Part shown: positions 35,769 to 43,428 of the stretch, in pieces | Position numbering within the stretch: position 1 is the stretch's first letter | Layout of the letters: every line of letters starts with the position of its first letter | DNA from: Aquabacterium sp. | GTDB lineage: Bacteria; Pseudomonadota; Gammaproteobacteria; Burkholderiales; Burkholderiaceae_C | Assembly (NCBI RefSeq): GCF_016234775.1 | Contig: NZ_JACRAH010000052.1 | Coordinates: 1 to 43,428 of the forward strand | Reading direction: 5' to 3' | DNA: 43,428 bases | Made by a program: the position numbers and the translations under genes | The notes under the pieces: model-generated | Databases searched by the model: none | What the model saw: the letters and a program-made list of their open reading frames with translations, nothing else | What the model was told of the DNA's origin: nothing

Positions 35769-38069
35769 ATGACCATGTTCAACAAAGTCACCAAGACCTT
35801 CCAGTGGGGCAACCACACCGTCACGATGGAAACGGGCGAAATCGCTCGTCAAGCCTCTGGCGCCGTGCTGGTTGACATCGAAGGCACCGTGGTGCTGGCC
35901 ACCGTGGTGTGCGCCAAGACCGCCAAGCCCGGCCAGGACTTCTTCCCCCTGACCGTTGACTACCTCGAAAAGACCTACGCCGCCGGCAAGATCCCCGGCA
36001 GCTTCTTCAAGCGTGAAGCCAAGCCTTCCGAGTTCGAGACCCTGACCTCGCGTCTGATCGACCGCCCGATCCGTCCCCTGTTCCCCGAAGGCTTCTACAA
36101 CGAAGTCCAGTTGGTGATCCATGTGGTGTCCCTGAACCCTGAAGTGGCTTCGGACATCGCCGCCATGATCGCCTCCAGCGCTGCGCTGTCGATCTCCGGC
36201 ATCCCGTTCAACGGCCCGATCGGTGCCGCACGCGTGGCCTACATCAACGGCGAATACGTGCTGAACCCCAGCCCGTCGCAAATGACCGAGTCCAAGATGG
36301 ACTTGATCGTCGCTGGTACCGAATCCGCCGTGCTGATGGTGGAATCCGAGGCCGATCAGCTGTCTGAAGACGTGATGCTGGGTGGCGTGGTGTTCGGTCA
36401 CGAGCAAGGCAACATCGCCATCCAGGCCATCCACGACTTCGTGCGCGATGCCGGCAAGCCTGCCTGGGACTGGCAAGCGCCCGCCAAGGATGAAGACTTC
36501 ATCGCCAAGGTCAATGGCTTGGCCGAAGAAGGTCTGCGCGCTGCCTACCAGATCCGCTCCAAGCAAGCTCGTACGCAAGCTTGCCGCGAGACCTACGCTG
36601 CCGTGAAGGCTGCGCTGACCGCCGAAGGCGTGGCTTTTGACGCCGTCAAGGTGGAAGGCCTGCTGTTCGATATCGAAGCCAAGATCGTGCGCAGCCAGAT
36701 CCTGGCTGGCGAGCCCCGTATCGACGGTCGCGACACCCGCACCGTGCGCCCCATCGAGATCCGCACCGGCGTGCTGCCTCGCGTGCACGGCTCGGCCCTG
36801 TTCACCCGTGGTGAAACTCAGGCGCTGGTCATCTCGACCCTGGGCACCGAACAGGATGCGCAGCGCATTGACGCCCTGACCGGCGACTTCCGCGACACCT
36901 TCCTGTTCCACTACAACATGCCTCCGTTCGCCACTGGCGAAACCGGTCGTGTTGGTTCGCCCAAGCGTCGCGAAATCGGCCACGGCCGTCTGGCCAAGCG
37001 CGCCCTGGTGCCACTGCTGCCTCCCAAGGAAGAGTTCGCCTACACCCTGCGTGTGGTCTCTGAAATCACCGAATCCAACGGTTCGTCGTCGATGGCCTCC
37101 GTGTGCGGCGGCTGCCTGGCGCTGATGGACGCCGGCGTGCCCATGAAGGCGCACGTGGCTGGTATCGCCATGGGTCTGATCAAGGAAGGCAACAAGTTTG
37201 CCGTGCTGACCGACATCCTGGGCGACGAAGATCACCTGGGTGACATGGACTTCAAGGTGGCCGGTACCACGTCTGGTATCACGGCACTGCAGATGGACAT
37301 CAAGATCCAGGGCATCACCAAGGAAATCATGCAGGTCGCGCTGGCTCAGGCCAAGGAAGCCCGTCTGCACATCCTGGGCAAGATGGTGGAAGCCATGGGC
37401 TCGGCCAACACGGAAGTCTCCGAGTTCGCGCCTCGCCTGTACACCCTGAAGATCAACCCCGAGAAGATCCGTGATGTGATCGGCAAGGGCGGCGCCACCA
37501 TCCGTGGCCTGTGTGAAGAAACCGGTTGCCAGATCAACATCGCTGAAGACGGTGTCATCACCGTGGCTTCGACCGATGCCGAGAAGGCCAACTTCGCCAT
37601 CAAGCGCATCAACGAGATCACGGCTGAAGTGGAAATCGGCGCCACCTACGAAGGTGCCGTTACCAAGCTGTTCGACTTTGGCGCCCTGGTGAACCTGCTG
37701 CCTGGCAAGGATGGTCTGCTGCACATCAGCCAGATCGCGCACGAGCGCGTCGAAAACGTGGCTGACTACCTGAAGGAAGGTCAGATCGTCAAGGTCAAGG
37801 TCCTCGAGACCGACGAAAAGGGCCGCGTCAAGCTGTCCATGAAGGCCTTGCTGGAGCGTCCTGAGGGTATGCCTGAGCGCGAAGAGCGTGGCGACCGCGG
37901 TGACCGTGGCTCGCGTGGCGACCGTGGTGGCCGTGACCGTGGCGATCGTGGTGGTCGCGATCGTGGTGACCGCGGCGATCGTGGTGACCGTGCACCTCGT
38001 GCCGAGCAGGAAGCTGGCGCTCAAGGCGGTGACGCCGAAGGCCAGGCCCAGCAACAACAGCAACAGTGA
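35769..38069 (+). CDS. pnp: Polynucleotide phosphorylase
   Basis: The 766-residue exoribonuclease degrades RNA phosphorolytically from the 3' end as a trimer. Two RNase PH domains flank a helical domain; [22 protein letters not shown] and [19 protein letters not shown] are typical. KH ([17 protein letters not shown]) and S1 ([23 protein letters not shown]) domains follow. After about residue 700 there is a low-complexity tail rich in Arg-Gly-Asp/Arg-Gly, ending in a Gln run, encoded by short imperfect DNA repeats (37885-37995). ATG 35769 has GGAGA 8 nt upstream; MFNKV two codons later is the alternative. tpiA follows 8 nt after the stop. Confidence 0.96.
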   Translation: MTMFNKVTKTFQWGNHTVTMETGEIARQASGAVLVDIEGTVVLATVVCAKTAKPGQDFFPLTVDYLEKTYAAGKIPGSFFKREAKPSEFETLTSRLIDRPIRPLFPEGFYNEVQLVIHVVSLNPEVASDIAAMIASSAALSISGIPFNGPIGAARVAYINGEYVLNPSPSQMTESKMDLIVAGTESAVLMVESEADQLSEDVMLGGVVFGHEQGNIAIQAIHDFVRDAGKPAWDWQAPAKDEDFIAKVNGLAEEGLRAAYQIRSKQARTQACRETYAAVKAALTAEGVAFDAVKVEGLLFDIEAKIVRSQILAGEPRIDGRDTRTVRPIEIRTGVLPRVHGSALFTRGETQALVISTLGTEQDAQRIDALTGDFRDTFLFHYNMPPFATGETGRVGSPKRREIGHGRLAKRALVPLLPPKEEFAYTLRVVSEITESNGSSSMASVCGGCLALMDAGVPMKAHVAGIAMGLIKEGNKFAVLTDILGDEDHLGDMDFKVAGTTSGITALQMDIKIQGITKEIMQVALAQAKEARLHILGKMVEAMGSANTEVSEFAPRLYTLKINPEKIRDVIGKGGATIRGLCEETGCQINIAEDGVITVASTDAEKANFAIKRINEITAEVEIGATYEGAVTKLFDFGALVNLLPGKDGLLHISQIAHERVENVADYLKEGQIVKVKVLETDEKGRVKLSMKALLERPEGMPEREERGDRGDRGSRGDRGGRDRGDRGGRDRGDRGDRGDRAPRAEQEAGAQGGDAEGQAQQQQQQ
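37885..37995 (+). repeat. Short tandem repeats encoding the RGD-rich tail of PNPase
   Basis: About 110 bp consists of imperfect repeats of the 9-bp type CGTGGCGAC and its synonymous variants, in frame within pnp, encoding repeated Arg-Gly-Asp with Gly-Gly-Arg interruptions. Codon variation (CGT/CGC, GGC/GGT, GAC/GAT) keeps the copies from being identical. Confidence 0.8.
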
Positions 38070-38077
38070 TCTGAGCC

Positions 38078-38824
38078 ATGAAGAAGCTGGTTGTTGGTAA
38101 CTGGAAGATGCACGGGTCGCGTGCATCCAATGCCGAGCTGATCAAGGGTCTGCTGGCGGCCGATCTGGCTGCCACAGCGCCCAAGGCTGACGTGGCCGTG
38201 TGCCCGCCTGTGGTGTTTCTGGCCGATGTGGCCGAGCTGCTCAAGGGCTCGGCCATCGCCTTCGGTCCTCAGGATCTGTCTGTGCAGGCGCAAGGCGCTT
38301 ACACGGGTGAGGTTTCGGGGCCGATGGTGCGCGAGTTCGGCGCGAAGTACGCCATCGTGGGGCACTCGGAGCGCCGCAGCTATCACGCTGAGAGCGACCA
38401 ACTGGTCGCTGACAAGGCCAAGGCGGCCCTGTCGCACGGTCTGATCCCTATCGTGTGCGTCGGCGAAACGCTGGCCGAGCGGGAGGCAGGGCAGACCGAG
38501 GCGGTGGTGGCGCGTCAGATGAAGGCCGTGATCGACACGCTGGGCCCGCAACTCGCCCAGATCGTGGTCGCTTACGAGCCTGTCTGGGCCATTGGTACTG
38601 GCAAGACGGCTTCGCCCGAGCAGGCTCAGGCTGTGCACGCGTTCCTGCGTGTGCAGTTGACGGCGGCTCAACCTGAAGCTGCCAAGGTGCCGCTGCTGTA
38701 TGGCGGCAGCGTCAAGCCTGACAACGCGGCCGAGCTGTTCTCGCAAGCGGATATCGATGGCGGCCTCATTGGTGGCGCATCGCTCAAGGCTTCTGACTTC
38801 GCCGCCATCGCGCGCGCAGCCTGA
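38078..38824 (+). CDS. tpiA: Triosephosphate isomerase
   Basis: The 248-residue TIM barrel interconverts dihydroxyacetone phosphate and glyceraldehyde 3-phosphate. Active-site elements are complete: VGNWKMHGS at the N-terminus, the electrophile histidine in IVGHSERRSYH, the base glutamate and flexible loop in AYEPVWAIGTGKTAS, and the phosphate site LLYGGSVKPDNA. It lies 8 nt after pnp and 38 nt before secG, so it is probably cotranscribed. Confidence 0.97.
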   Translation: MKKLVVGNWKMHGSRASNAELIKGLLAADLAATAPKADVAVCPPVVFLADVAELLKGSAIAFGPQDLSVQAQGAYTGEVSGPMVREFGAKYAIVGHSERRSYHAESDQLVADKAKAALSHGLIPIVCVGETLAEREAGQTEAVVARQMKAVIDTLGPQLAQIVVAYEPVWAIGTGKTASPEQAQAVHAFLRVQLTAAQPEAAKVPLLYGGSVKPDNAAELFSQADIDGGLIGGASLKASDFAAIARAA

Positions 38825-38862
38825 TGGCCCTGACTGAACAAGAGATCTAGGAGTTTTCTTTC

Positions 38863-39222
38863 ATGCAACAAGCTTTGATGACGGCGGTGCTTTTGCTCCA
38901 GGTCGTATCGGCCCTGGCCATGATTGGTCTGGTGCTGGTGCAGCATGGCAAGGGTGCTGACATGGGCGCGTCTTTTGGTAGTGGTGCGTCGGGCAGCCTT
39001 TTTGGTGCAACCGGCAGTGCCAATTTTCTGTCGCGCTCGACGGCTGTGGCGGCTGCGGTGTTCTTCTCGAGCACCCTGGCGCTGGCCTATTTCGGCAACC
39101 ATCGCGCGGGTGCGGCTGAGCAATCCAGCGTGCTGGAGCAGGCTGCTAGCGCTGCGGCGGCATCTGCAGCCTCTGCGGCGGCTGTTCCTGCTTCGGGTGC
39201 AGCATTGATTCCGAACAAGTGA
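38863..39222 (+). CDS. secG: Preprotein translocase subunit SecG
   Basis: The 119-residue auxiliary subunit of the SecYEG channel has two transmembrane helices (VLLLQVVSALAMIGLVLVQ and AAAVFFSSTLALAYF) around the conserved cytoplasmic loop KGADMGASFGSGASGSLFGA. A low-complexity Ala/Ser/Pro tail follows the second helix. It sits between tpiA and tRNA-Leu, the order common in proteobacteria. Confidence 0.95.
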   Translation: MQQALMTAVLLLQVVSALAMIGLVLVQHGKGADMGASFGSGASGSLFGATGSANFLSRSTAVAAAVFFSSTLALAYFGNHRAGAAEQSSVLEQAASAAAASAASAAAVPASGAALIPNK

Positions 39223-39320
39223 CGAAATCGCGACAGAAATTCGGTTTAGAATAAGAGGCTTCGGTGAGCCATCCTCAAGCAATCCGAAGCAAACAAATGA
39301 GCGGACTTAACCGTCCACTT

Positions 39321-39405
39321 GCCGACGTGGTGAAATTGGTAGACACGCTATCTTGAGGGGGTAGTGGCGAAAGCTGTGCGAGTTCGAGTCTCGCCGTCGG
39401 CACCA
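39321..39405 (+). tRNA. tRNA-Leu (anticodon GAG)
   Basis: An 85-nt class II tRNA. The acceptor stem starts GCCGAC and closes with GTCGGC, followed by discriminator A and an encoded CCA. The D-loop contains GGTAGAC, the anticodon stem CTATC/GGTAG encloses TTGAGGG with anticodon GAG, an extra arm typical of leucine follows, and the T-loop is GTTCGAGTC. It reads CUC and CUU. A TAGAAT box at 39247-39252 may be its -10 element. It lies between secG and nuoA. Confidence 0.95.
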
Positions 39406-39650
39406 TAAGATTTCAAACGAGTCTTTGTGCCAATCCCATGATCAGCATCGGTTGTTTCTCCCAGGCTGATCGTGAAGGATGTGAAAGCTGCCTTCCGTTG
39501 GGTGGGTTCAGCAGTACGAAGTCCTCCGGTGGGCGCGCTGTGGATGCTGTCAGTTCGGTTTCAAACCCGATTGATCGTCATCCTGGCGCGCTTTTTGTTT
39601 TGTCTGTGTGGTTCAATCACGCGTCTTGTTCGTTCTGAAAGCCCTTGGCC
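39406..39650 (+). other. Upstream region of the nuo operon
   Basis: The 245 nt between tRNA-Leu and nuoA hold no gene I can support. A GATCAGC/GCTGATC stem (39440-39446 with 39465-39471) has an 18-nt loop and no T-run, so it is not a terminator. No convincing promoter was recognised, although the main nuo promoter is expected here. Confidence 0.4.
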
Positions 39651-40010
39651 ATGAACATTGAGCAATATTTGCCCGTCATCCTTTTCATCCTGGTTGGCGT
39701 AGGTGTTGGCGTTGCGCCACAAGCACTTGGTTTCTTGTTGGGCCCTCGTCGCCCTGATGAAGCCAAGAACTCCCCTTACGAGTGCGGTTTCGAGGCCTTC
39801 GAAGACGCACGCATGAAGTTCGATGTGCGCTACTACCTGGTTGCCATCCTCTTCATCCTGTTCGACCTGGAAATCGCATTCCTGTTTCCCTGGGCTGTGG
39901 CGCTCAAGGAAGTGGGCATGACGGGCTTCCTGGCCATCATGCTGTTCCTGGGCATCCTGGTGGTGGGCTTTGCCTACGAGTGGAAGAAGGGTGCGCTGGA
40001 CTGGGAGTAA
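39651..40010 (+). CDS. nuoA: NADH-quinone oxidoreductase subunit A
   Basis: The 119-residue membrane subunit of Complex I has three transmembrane helices and the conserved loop [23 protein letters not shown] between TM1 and TM2. The cysteine of ECGFE lies near the quinone site. ATG 39651 (MNIEQYLPV) was chosen; the frame upstream begins with TTG two codons earlier. First gene of the nuo operon. Confidence 0.96.
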   Translation: MNIEQYLPVILFILVGVGVGVAPQALGFLLGPRRPDEAKNSPYECGFEAFEDARMKFDVRYYLVAILFILFDLEIAFLFPWAVALKEVGMTGFLAIMLFLGILVVGFAYEWKKGALDWE

Positions 40011-40064
40011 TTCCTTTTCTCCAGCACACCTTTTTTGCACGGGAATCTTCAAGAGGTAATTGAT

Positions 40065-40544
40065 ATGGGTATCGAAGGCGTCTTCAAAGAGGGCTTCATC
40101 ACCACCTCGGCCGACACGCTGATCAACTGGTCCAAGACCGGTTCGCTGTGGCCGATGACATTCGGTCTGGCCTGCTGTGCCGTCGAGATGATGCACGCCG
40201 GTGCGGCGCGCTACGACATCGACCGTTTCGGCATGCTGTTCCGCCCCAGCCCGCGTCAGTCCGATCTGATGATCGTGGCCGGCACGCTGTGCAACAAGAT
40301 GGCGCCGGCCTTGCGCAAGGTGTACGACCAGATGGCCGAACCCCGCTGGGTGCTGTCCATGGGTTCGTGTGCCAACGGTGGCGGCTACTACCACTACAGC
40401 TACTCGGTGGTGCGCGGTTGCGACCGCATCGTGCCGGTGGACGTGTACGTGCCGGGCTGCCCCCCGACGGCTGAAGCTCTGCTCTACGGCATCCTGCAGT
40501 TGCAGGCCAAGATCCGCCGTGAAAACACCATTGCACGCAGCTGA
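40065..40544 (+). CDS. nuoB: NADH-quinone oxidoreductase subunit B
   Basis: The 159-residue peripheral-arm subunit holds the N2 4Fe-4S cluster, the last electron carrier before quinone. Cluster cysteines are seen in [21 protein letters not shown] and [15 protein letters not shown] 40065 follows AAGAGGT at good spacing. It is 54 nt after nuoA. Confidence 0.97.
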   Translation: MGIEGVFKEGFITTSADTLINWSKTGSLWPMTFGLACCAVEMMHAGAARYDIDRFGMLFRPSPRQSDLMIVAGTLCNKMAPALRKVYDQMAEPRWVLSMGSCANGGGYYHYSYSVVRGCDRIVPVDVYVPGCPPTAEALLYGILQLQAKIRRENTIARS

Positions 40545-40559
40545 TCAGGAGCCAAGCGA

Positions 40560-41171
40560 ATGACCCAAAAACTCGCCAACCTCGAAGTCGCGCTGCAAAA
40601 CGTGCTGGGCGACAAGATCAAGCGTCTGGACAAGGATCGGGGTGAACTGACCCTGACCGTGTCTGCCGCCGACTACCTCGAAGTGGCCCGCACCTTGCGT
40701 GATCACGCCGATCTGAAGTTTGAGCAACTGATGGATCTGTGCGGCATGGACTACTCGACCTACAAGGATGGTGCGCCCAGCATCTATTCGGACGGTCCGC
40801 GTTTCTGTGCCGTGAGCCATCTGCTGTCGATCACCAAGAACTGGCGCCTGCGCCTGAAGGTGTTTGCGCCTGATGACGACTTCCCCATCGTGGCCTCAGT
40901 CAATGGCATCTGGAACGCGGCCAACTGGTTCGAGCGCGAGGCCTTCGACCTGTATGGCATCGTGTTCGACGGTCACGAAGACCTGCGTCGCATCCTGACC
41001 GACTACGGCTTCATCGGCCATCCTTTCCGCAAGGACTTCCCGACCACGGGCCACGTCGAAATGCGTTACGACGAGCAGCAAAAGCGCGTGATCTATCAGC
41101 CCGTCACCATCGAGACGCGCGAGATCACGCCAAGAATCATCCGCGAGGATAACTATGGTGGCATCCACTGA
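40560..41171 (+). CDS. nuoC: NADH-quinone oxidoreductase subunit C
   Basis: The 203-residue peripheral subunit packs against NuoB and NuoD. The 30-kDa subunit signature is present: [38 protein letters not shown]. It is a separate gene from nuoD, as in most beta- and alphaproteobacteria and unlike the E. coli nuoCD fusion. AGGAG is about 10 nt upstream; 14 nt separate it from nuoD. Confidence 0.97.
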   Translation: MTQKLANLEVALQNVLGDKIKRLDKDRGELTLTVSAADYLEVARTLRDHADLKFEQLMDLCGMDYSTYKDGAPSIYSDGPRFCAVSHLLSITKNWRLRLKVFAPDDDFPIVASVNGIWNAANWFEREAFDLYGIVFDGHEDLRRILTDYGFIGHPFRKDFPTTGHVEMRYDEQQKRVIYQPVTIETREITPRIIREDNYGGIH

Positions 41172-41185
41172 CGCGGAGTTGAATC

Positions 41186-42439
41186 ATGGCTGAAATCAAG
41201 AACTACACCCTGAACTTCGGTCCGCAACACCCGGCCGCGCACGGCGTGCTGCGCCTGGTGCTGGAGCTGGACGGCGAAGTCATCCAGCGCGCTGACCCCC
41301 ACATCGGCCTGCTGCACCGCGCCACTGAAAAGCTGGCCGAGTCCAAGACCTACATCCAGTCGCTGCCCTATATGGACCGACTGGATTACGTGTCCATGAT
41401 GTGCAACGAGCACGCCTACTGCCTGGCCATCGAGAAGATGCTGGGCGTCGAGGTGCCGGAGCGTGCGCAGTACATCCGCGTGATGTTCTCTGAAATCACC
41501 CGGGTGCTGAACCACCTGCTGTGGTTGGGCTGTCACGGTTTCGACTGTGGCGCCATGAACATCCTGATCTACTGCTTCCGCGAGCGTGAAGACCTGTTCG
41601 ATATGTACGAAGCCGTGTCCGGCGCGCGCATGCACGCGGCTTACTTCCGACCGGGCGGCGTCTACCGTGATCTGCCTGACACGATGCCGCAGTACAAGGT
41701 CAGCAAGATCAAGAACGCCAAGACGATCGCTCGCATGAACGAGAACCGTCAAGGCTCGCTGCTGGACTTCATCGACGACTTCACCCAGCGCTTCCCCAAG
41801 CTGGTGGACGAGTACGAAACCCTGCTGACCGACAACCGCATCTGGAAACAGCGTACGGTGGGCATCGGTGTGGTGTCGCCCGAGCGCGCCATGCAGATGG
41901 GCCTGACCGGCGCCATGCTGCGCGGTTCCGGCATCGTGTGGGACCTGCGCAAGCACCAGCCCTATGACGTCTACGACAAGCTGGACTTTGACATCCCCGT
42001 GGGCACCAACGGCGACTGCTACGACCGCTATGTGGTCCGCGTGGAAGAGCTGCGTCAGTCCAACCGCATCATCAAGCAGTGCGTGGACTGGCTGCGCGCC
42101 AACCCGGGCCCCGTCATCACCGACAACCACAAGGTGGCCCCACCTTCGCGCGTCGAGATGAAGTCGTCCATGGAACAGCTGATCCACCACTTCAAGCTGT
42201 TCACCGAAGGCTTCCACGTGCCTGAATCCGAGGCCTATGCCGCTGTCGAACACCCCAAGGGCGAGTTCGGTATCTACCTGGCTTCCGACGGCGCCAACAA
42301 GCCTTACCGCCTGAAGATCCGTGCCCCTGGCTTCCCGCACCTGGCTGCGCTGGACGAAATGTCCCGCGGCCACATGCTGGCTGACGCCGTGGCCATCATC
42401 GGCACGATGGACATCGTGTTCGGTGAGATTGACCGTTGA
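41186..42439 (+). CDS. nuoD: NADH-quinone oxidoreductase subunit D
   Basis: The 417-residue 49-kDa subunit forms the quinone-binding cavity with NuoB. Motifs: [21 protein letters not shown] at the N-terminus (the HPAAH histidine region), [14 protein letters not shown], and a C-terminal [25 protein letters not shown] and [14 protein letters not shown]. Full length with the normal start and end. Confidence 0.97.
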   Translation: MAEIKNYTLNFGPQHPAAHGVLRLVLELDGEVIQRADPHIGLLHRATEKLAESKTYIQSLPYMDRLDYVSMMCNEHAYCLAIEKMLGVEVPERAQYIRVMFSEITRVLNHLLWLGCHGFDCGAMNILIYCFREREDLFDMYEAVSGARMHAAYFRPGGVYRDLPDTMPQYKVSKIKNAKTIARMNENRQGSLLDFIDDFTQRFPKLVDEYETLLTDNRIWKQRTVGIGVVSPERAMQMGLTGAMLRGSGIVWDLRKHQPYDVYDKLDFDIPVGTNGDCYDRYVVRVEELRQSNRIIKQCVDWLRANPGPVITDNHKVAPPSRVEMKSSMEQLIHHFKLFTEGFHVPESEAYAAVEHPKGEFGIYLASDGANKPYRLKIRAPGFPHLAALDEMSRGHMLADAVAIIGTMDIVFGEIDR

Positions 42440-42465
42440 AAAGCGACCGCTGAGTGACCCACATC

Positions 42466-42951
42466 ATGTTGAGCGAACAAACCAAAGCGCGCTTCGACCG
42501 CGAACTCGCCAAGTACCCGGCTGACCAGCGCATCTCCGCTGTGATGGCCTGTCTGTCCATCATCCAGCAGGAGCGTGGCTGGGTGTCGCCCGAGAGCGAG
42601 CAGGAAGTGGCCGACTACATCGGCGTGGCCCCCATGGCCGTGCACGAAGTCACCACCTTCTACAACATGTACAACCAGCAGCCTGTGGGCAAGTTCAAGC
42701 TGGCTGTATGCACCAACCTGCCTTGCCAGTTGCGTGACGGCCAGAAAGCACTGGAGCATGTCTGCCAGCGCCTGGGTGTCGAGATGGGTGGCACTACGCC
42801 GGATGGCGTGTTCACCGTGCAGCAATCGGAGTGCCTGGGCGCTTGCGCCGATGCACCCGTGGCCCTGGTCAACGACCGTCAGATGGTCAGCTACCTGAGC
42901 AACGAGCGCCTGGACGATCTGCTGTCCACGCTCAAGGCTCAAGCGAAGTGA
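42466..42951 (+). CDS. nuoE: NADH-quinone oxidoreductase subunit E
   Basis: The 161-residue 24-kDa subunit carries the 2Fe-2S cluster N1a. The four ligands lie in CTNLPC and ESECLGAC-type segments (VCTNLPCQLRD, QQSECLGACADAP). ATG 42466 was chosen by resemblance to relatives (MxSExTKARFDRE). An in-frame GTG at 42454 would add four residues, and neither has a strong ribosome-binding site. Confidence 0.95.
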   Translation: MLSEQTKARFDRELAKYPADQRISAVMACLSIIQQERGWVSPESEQEVADYIGVAPMAVHEVTTFYNMYNQQPVGKFKLAVCTNLPCQLRDGQKALEHVCQRLGVEMGGTTPDGVFTVQQSECLGACADAPVALVNDRQMVSYLSNERLDDLLSTLKAQAK

Positions 42952-42963
42952 GGCAAAGACAAG

Positions 42964-43428
42964 ATGCTTGATCTTTCCAAATTCCAGGCGACCGGCAAGG
43001 AAACCGTTTTCCACGGCCGCCACATCGAACCTCAGATCTATGCCGGCATCGACGGCAACAACTGGGGTCTGAAGGACTACGAAGCCCGTGGTGGCTACGC
43101 AGCCCTGCGCAAGATCCTGGGCAAGGACGGTGGCCCTGGCATGACCCAGGATCAGGTCATCGCCGAAGTGAAGGCCTCGGCCTTGCGCGGTCGTGGCGGC
43201 GCCGGCTTCCCCACCGGCCTGAAGTGGAGCTTCATGCCCCGCGCTTTCCCCGGTCAGAAGTACCTGGTCTGCAATTCCGACGAGGGCGAGCCGGGCACGT
43301 GCAAGGACCGCGAGATCCTGCGCTTCAACCCGCACACCGTGATCGAAGGCATGGCCATTGCGGCCTACGCCATGGGCATCACCGTGGGCTACAACTACAT
43401 CCACGGCGAAATCTTCGAGGTGTACGAA
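42964..43428 (+). CDS. nuoF: NADH-quinone oxidoreductase subunit F, truncated by the window edge
   Basis: The first 155 residues of the 51-kDa subunit that binds NADH and FMN. The glycine-rich NADH site [16 protein letters not shown] and the FMN-binding [16 protein letters not shown] are present. The remaining part, including the N3 cluster cysteines, lies beyond 43428. It starts 12 nt after nuoE. Confidence 0.96.
   Translation, partial: MLDLSKFQATGKETVFHGRHIEPQIYAGIDGNNWGLKDYEARGGYAALRKILGKDGGPGMTQDQVIAEVKASALRGRGGAGFPTGLKWSFMPRAFPGQKYLVCNSDEGEPGTCKDREILRFNPHTVIEGMAIAAYAMGITVGYNYIHGEIFEVYE

Noticed and set aside
37885..37995. Tandem repeats that could suggest a CRISPR-like array
   Set aside because: The repeats are about 9 bp, contiguous, in frame and encode the PNPase tail. 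There are no spacers.
35670..38126. An 818-codon open frame antisense to pnp, and similar long antisense frames over ilvD (25300-27225), acs (20764-22377), clpB (11025-12749) and phoH (238-1353)
   Set aside because: They mirror real genes with recognisable families on the other strand. Their composition is His/Gln/Gly/Asp-rich nonsense typical of antisense frames in GC-rich coding DNA, and they show no domains or ribosome-binding sites.
39440..39471. Inverted repeat downstream of tRNA-Leu as a terminator
   Set aside because: A 7-bp stem with an 18-nt loop and no T-run. It is more likely incidental or part of the nuo leader.

Overview
The window is GC-rich, densely packed bacterial chromosome. 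Gene content points to a betaproteobacterium of the order Burkholderiales, close to the Comamonadaceae/Aquabacterium-type lineages. The indicators are the alaA-hom-thrC-moeA-moaD-moaE run, rpsO-pnp-tpiA-secG-tRNA-Leu-nuoABCDEF, a TIGR04438-type small Trp-rich protein and a PEP-CTERM protein. This placement comes from protein resemblance and gene order only. Almost everything is core metabolism or housekeeping. I see no insertion sequence, prophage, CRISPR array or integrated element.

Layout. 1-3.4 kb: minus-strand phoH (PIN-PhoH fusion), a structured intergenic region, a Bcp-type peroxiredoxin and an Mth938-domain protein. 3.4-9.6 kb: a plus-strand operon for alanine/threonine biosynthesis (alaA, hom, thrC) that runs with 1-22 nt gaps into molybdenum-cofactor genes (moeA, moaD, moaE). 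9.7-13.7 kb: a membrane diguanylate cyclase and clpB behind a sigma-32-type promoter. 13.8-20.3 kb: a PEP-CTERM protein, an MBL-fold hydrolase, a single-domain globin, class I fumarase, a UPF0114 membrane protein and an HD-GYP protein with altered catalytic residues. 20.5-29.6 kb: acs, an MFS carrier with a large extra periplasmic domain, a small cytochrome c, a Trp-rich membrane protein, ilvD, a putative Na+/H+ antiporter and lgt. 29.7-34 kb (minus): a nitrate ABC transporter (nrtA, nrtB, nrtD) preceded by a NasT-like ANTAR regulator. 34-43.4 kb (plus): tsaD, rpsO, pnp, tpiA, secG, tRNA-Leu(GAG) and the start of the Complex I operon, nuoA to a truncated nuoF.

The most interesting part is the 320-nt gap between the ANTAR regulator and nrtA. 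On the minus strand it holds, in order, an exact sigma-54 -24/-12 promoter (33192-33177), two adjacent stem-loops whose six-base loops both have A at position 1 and G at position 4 (33137-33087), and an intrinsic terminator whose 5' arm overlaps the second stem-loop (33102-33032). nrtA follows. This is the architecture expected for ANTAR-mediated antitermination, with the probable regulator encoded just upstream, so nitrate uptake looks doubly gated: nitrogen status through sigma-54 and nitrate/nitrite through the RNA switch. The molybdenum-cofactor genes in the same window would supply any molybdenum nitrate reductase, but no reductase gene lies here.

Other points worth attention: a possible small RNA or attenuated leader upstream of phoH; an RGD-rich tail on PNPase encoded by short DNA repeats; the MFS insertion domain; and a minus-strand terminator for the nrt operon lying over the stop codon of lgt.
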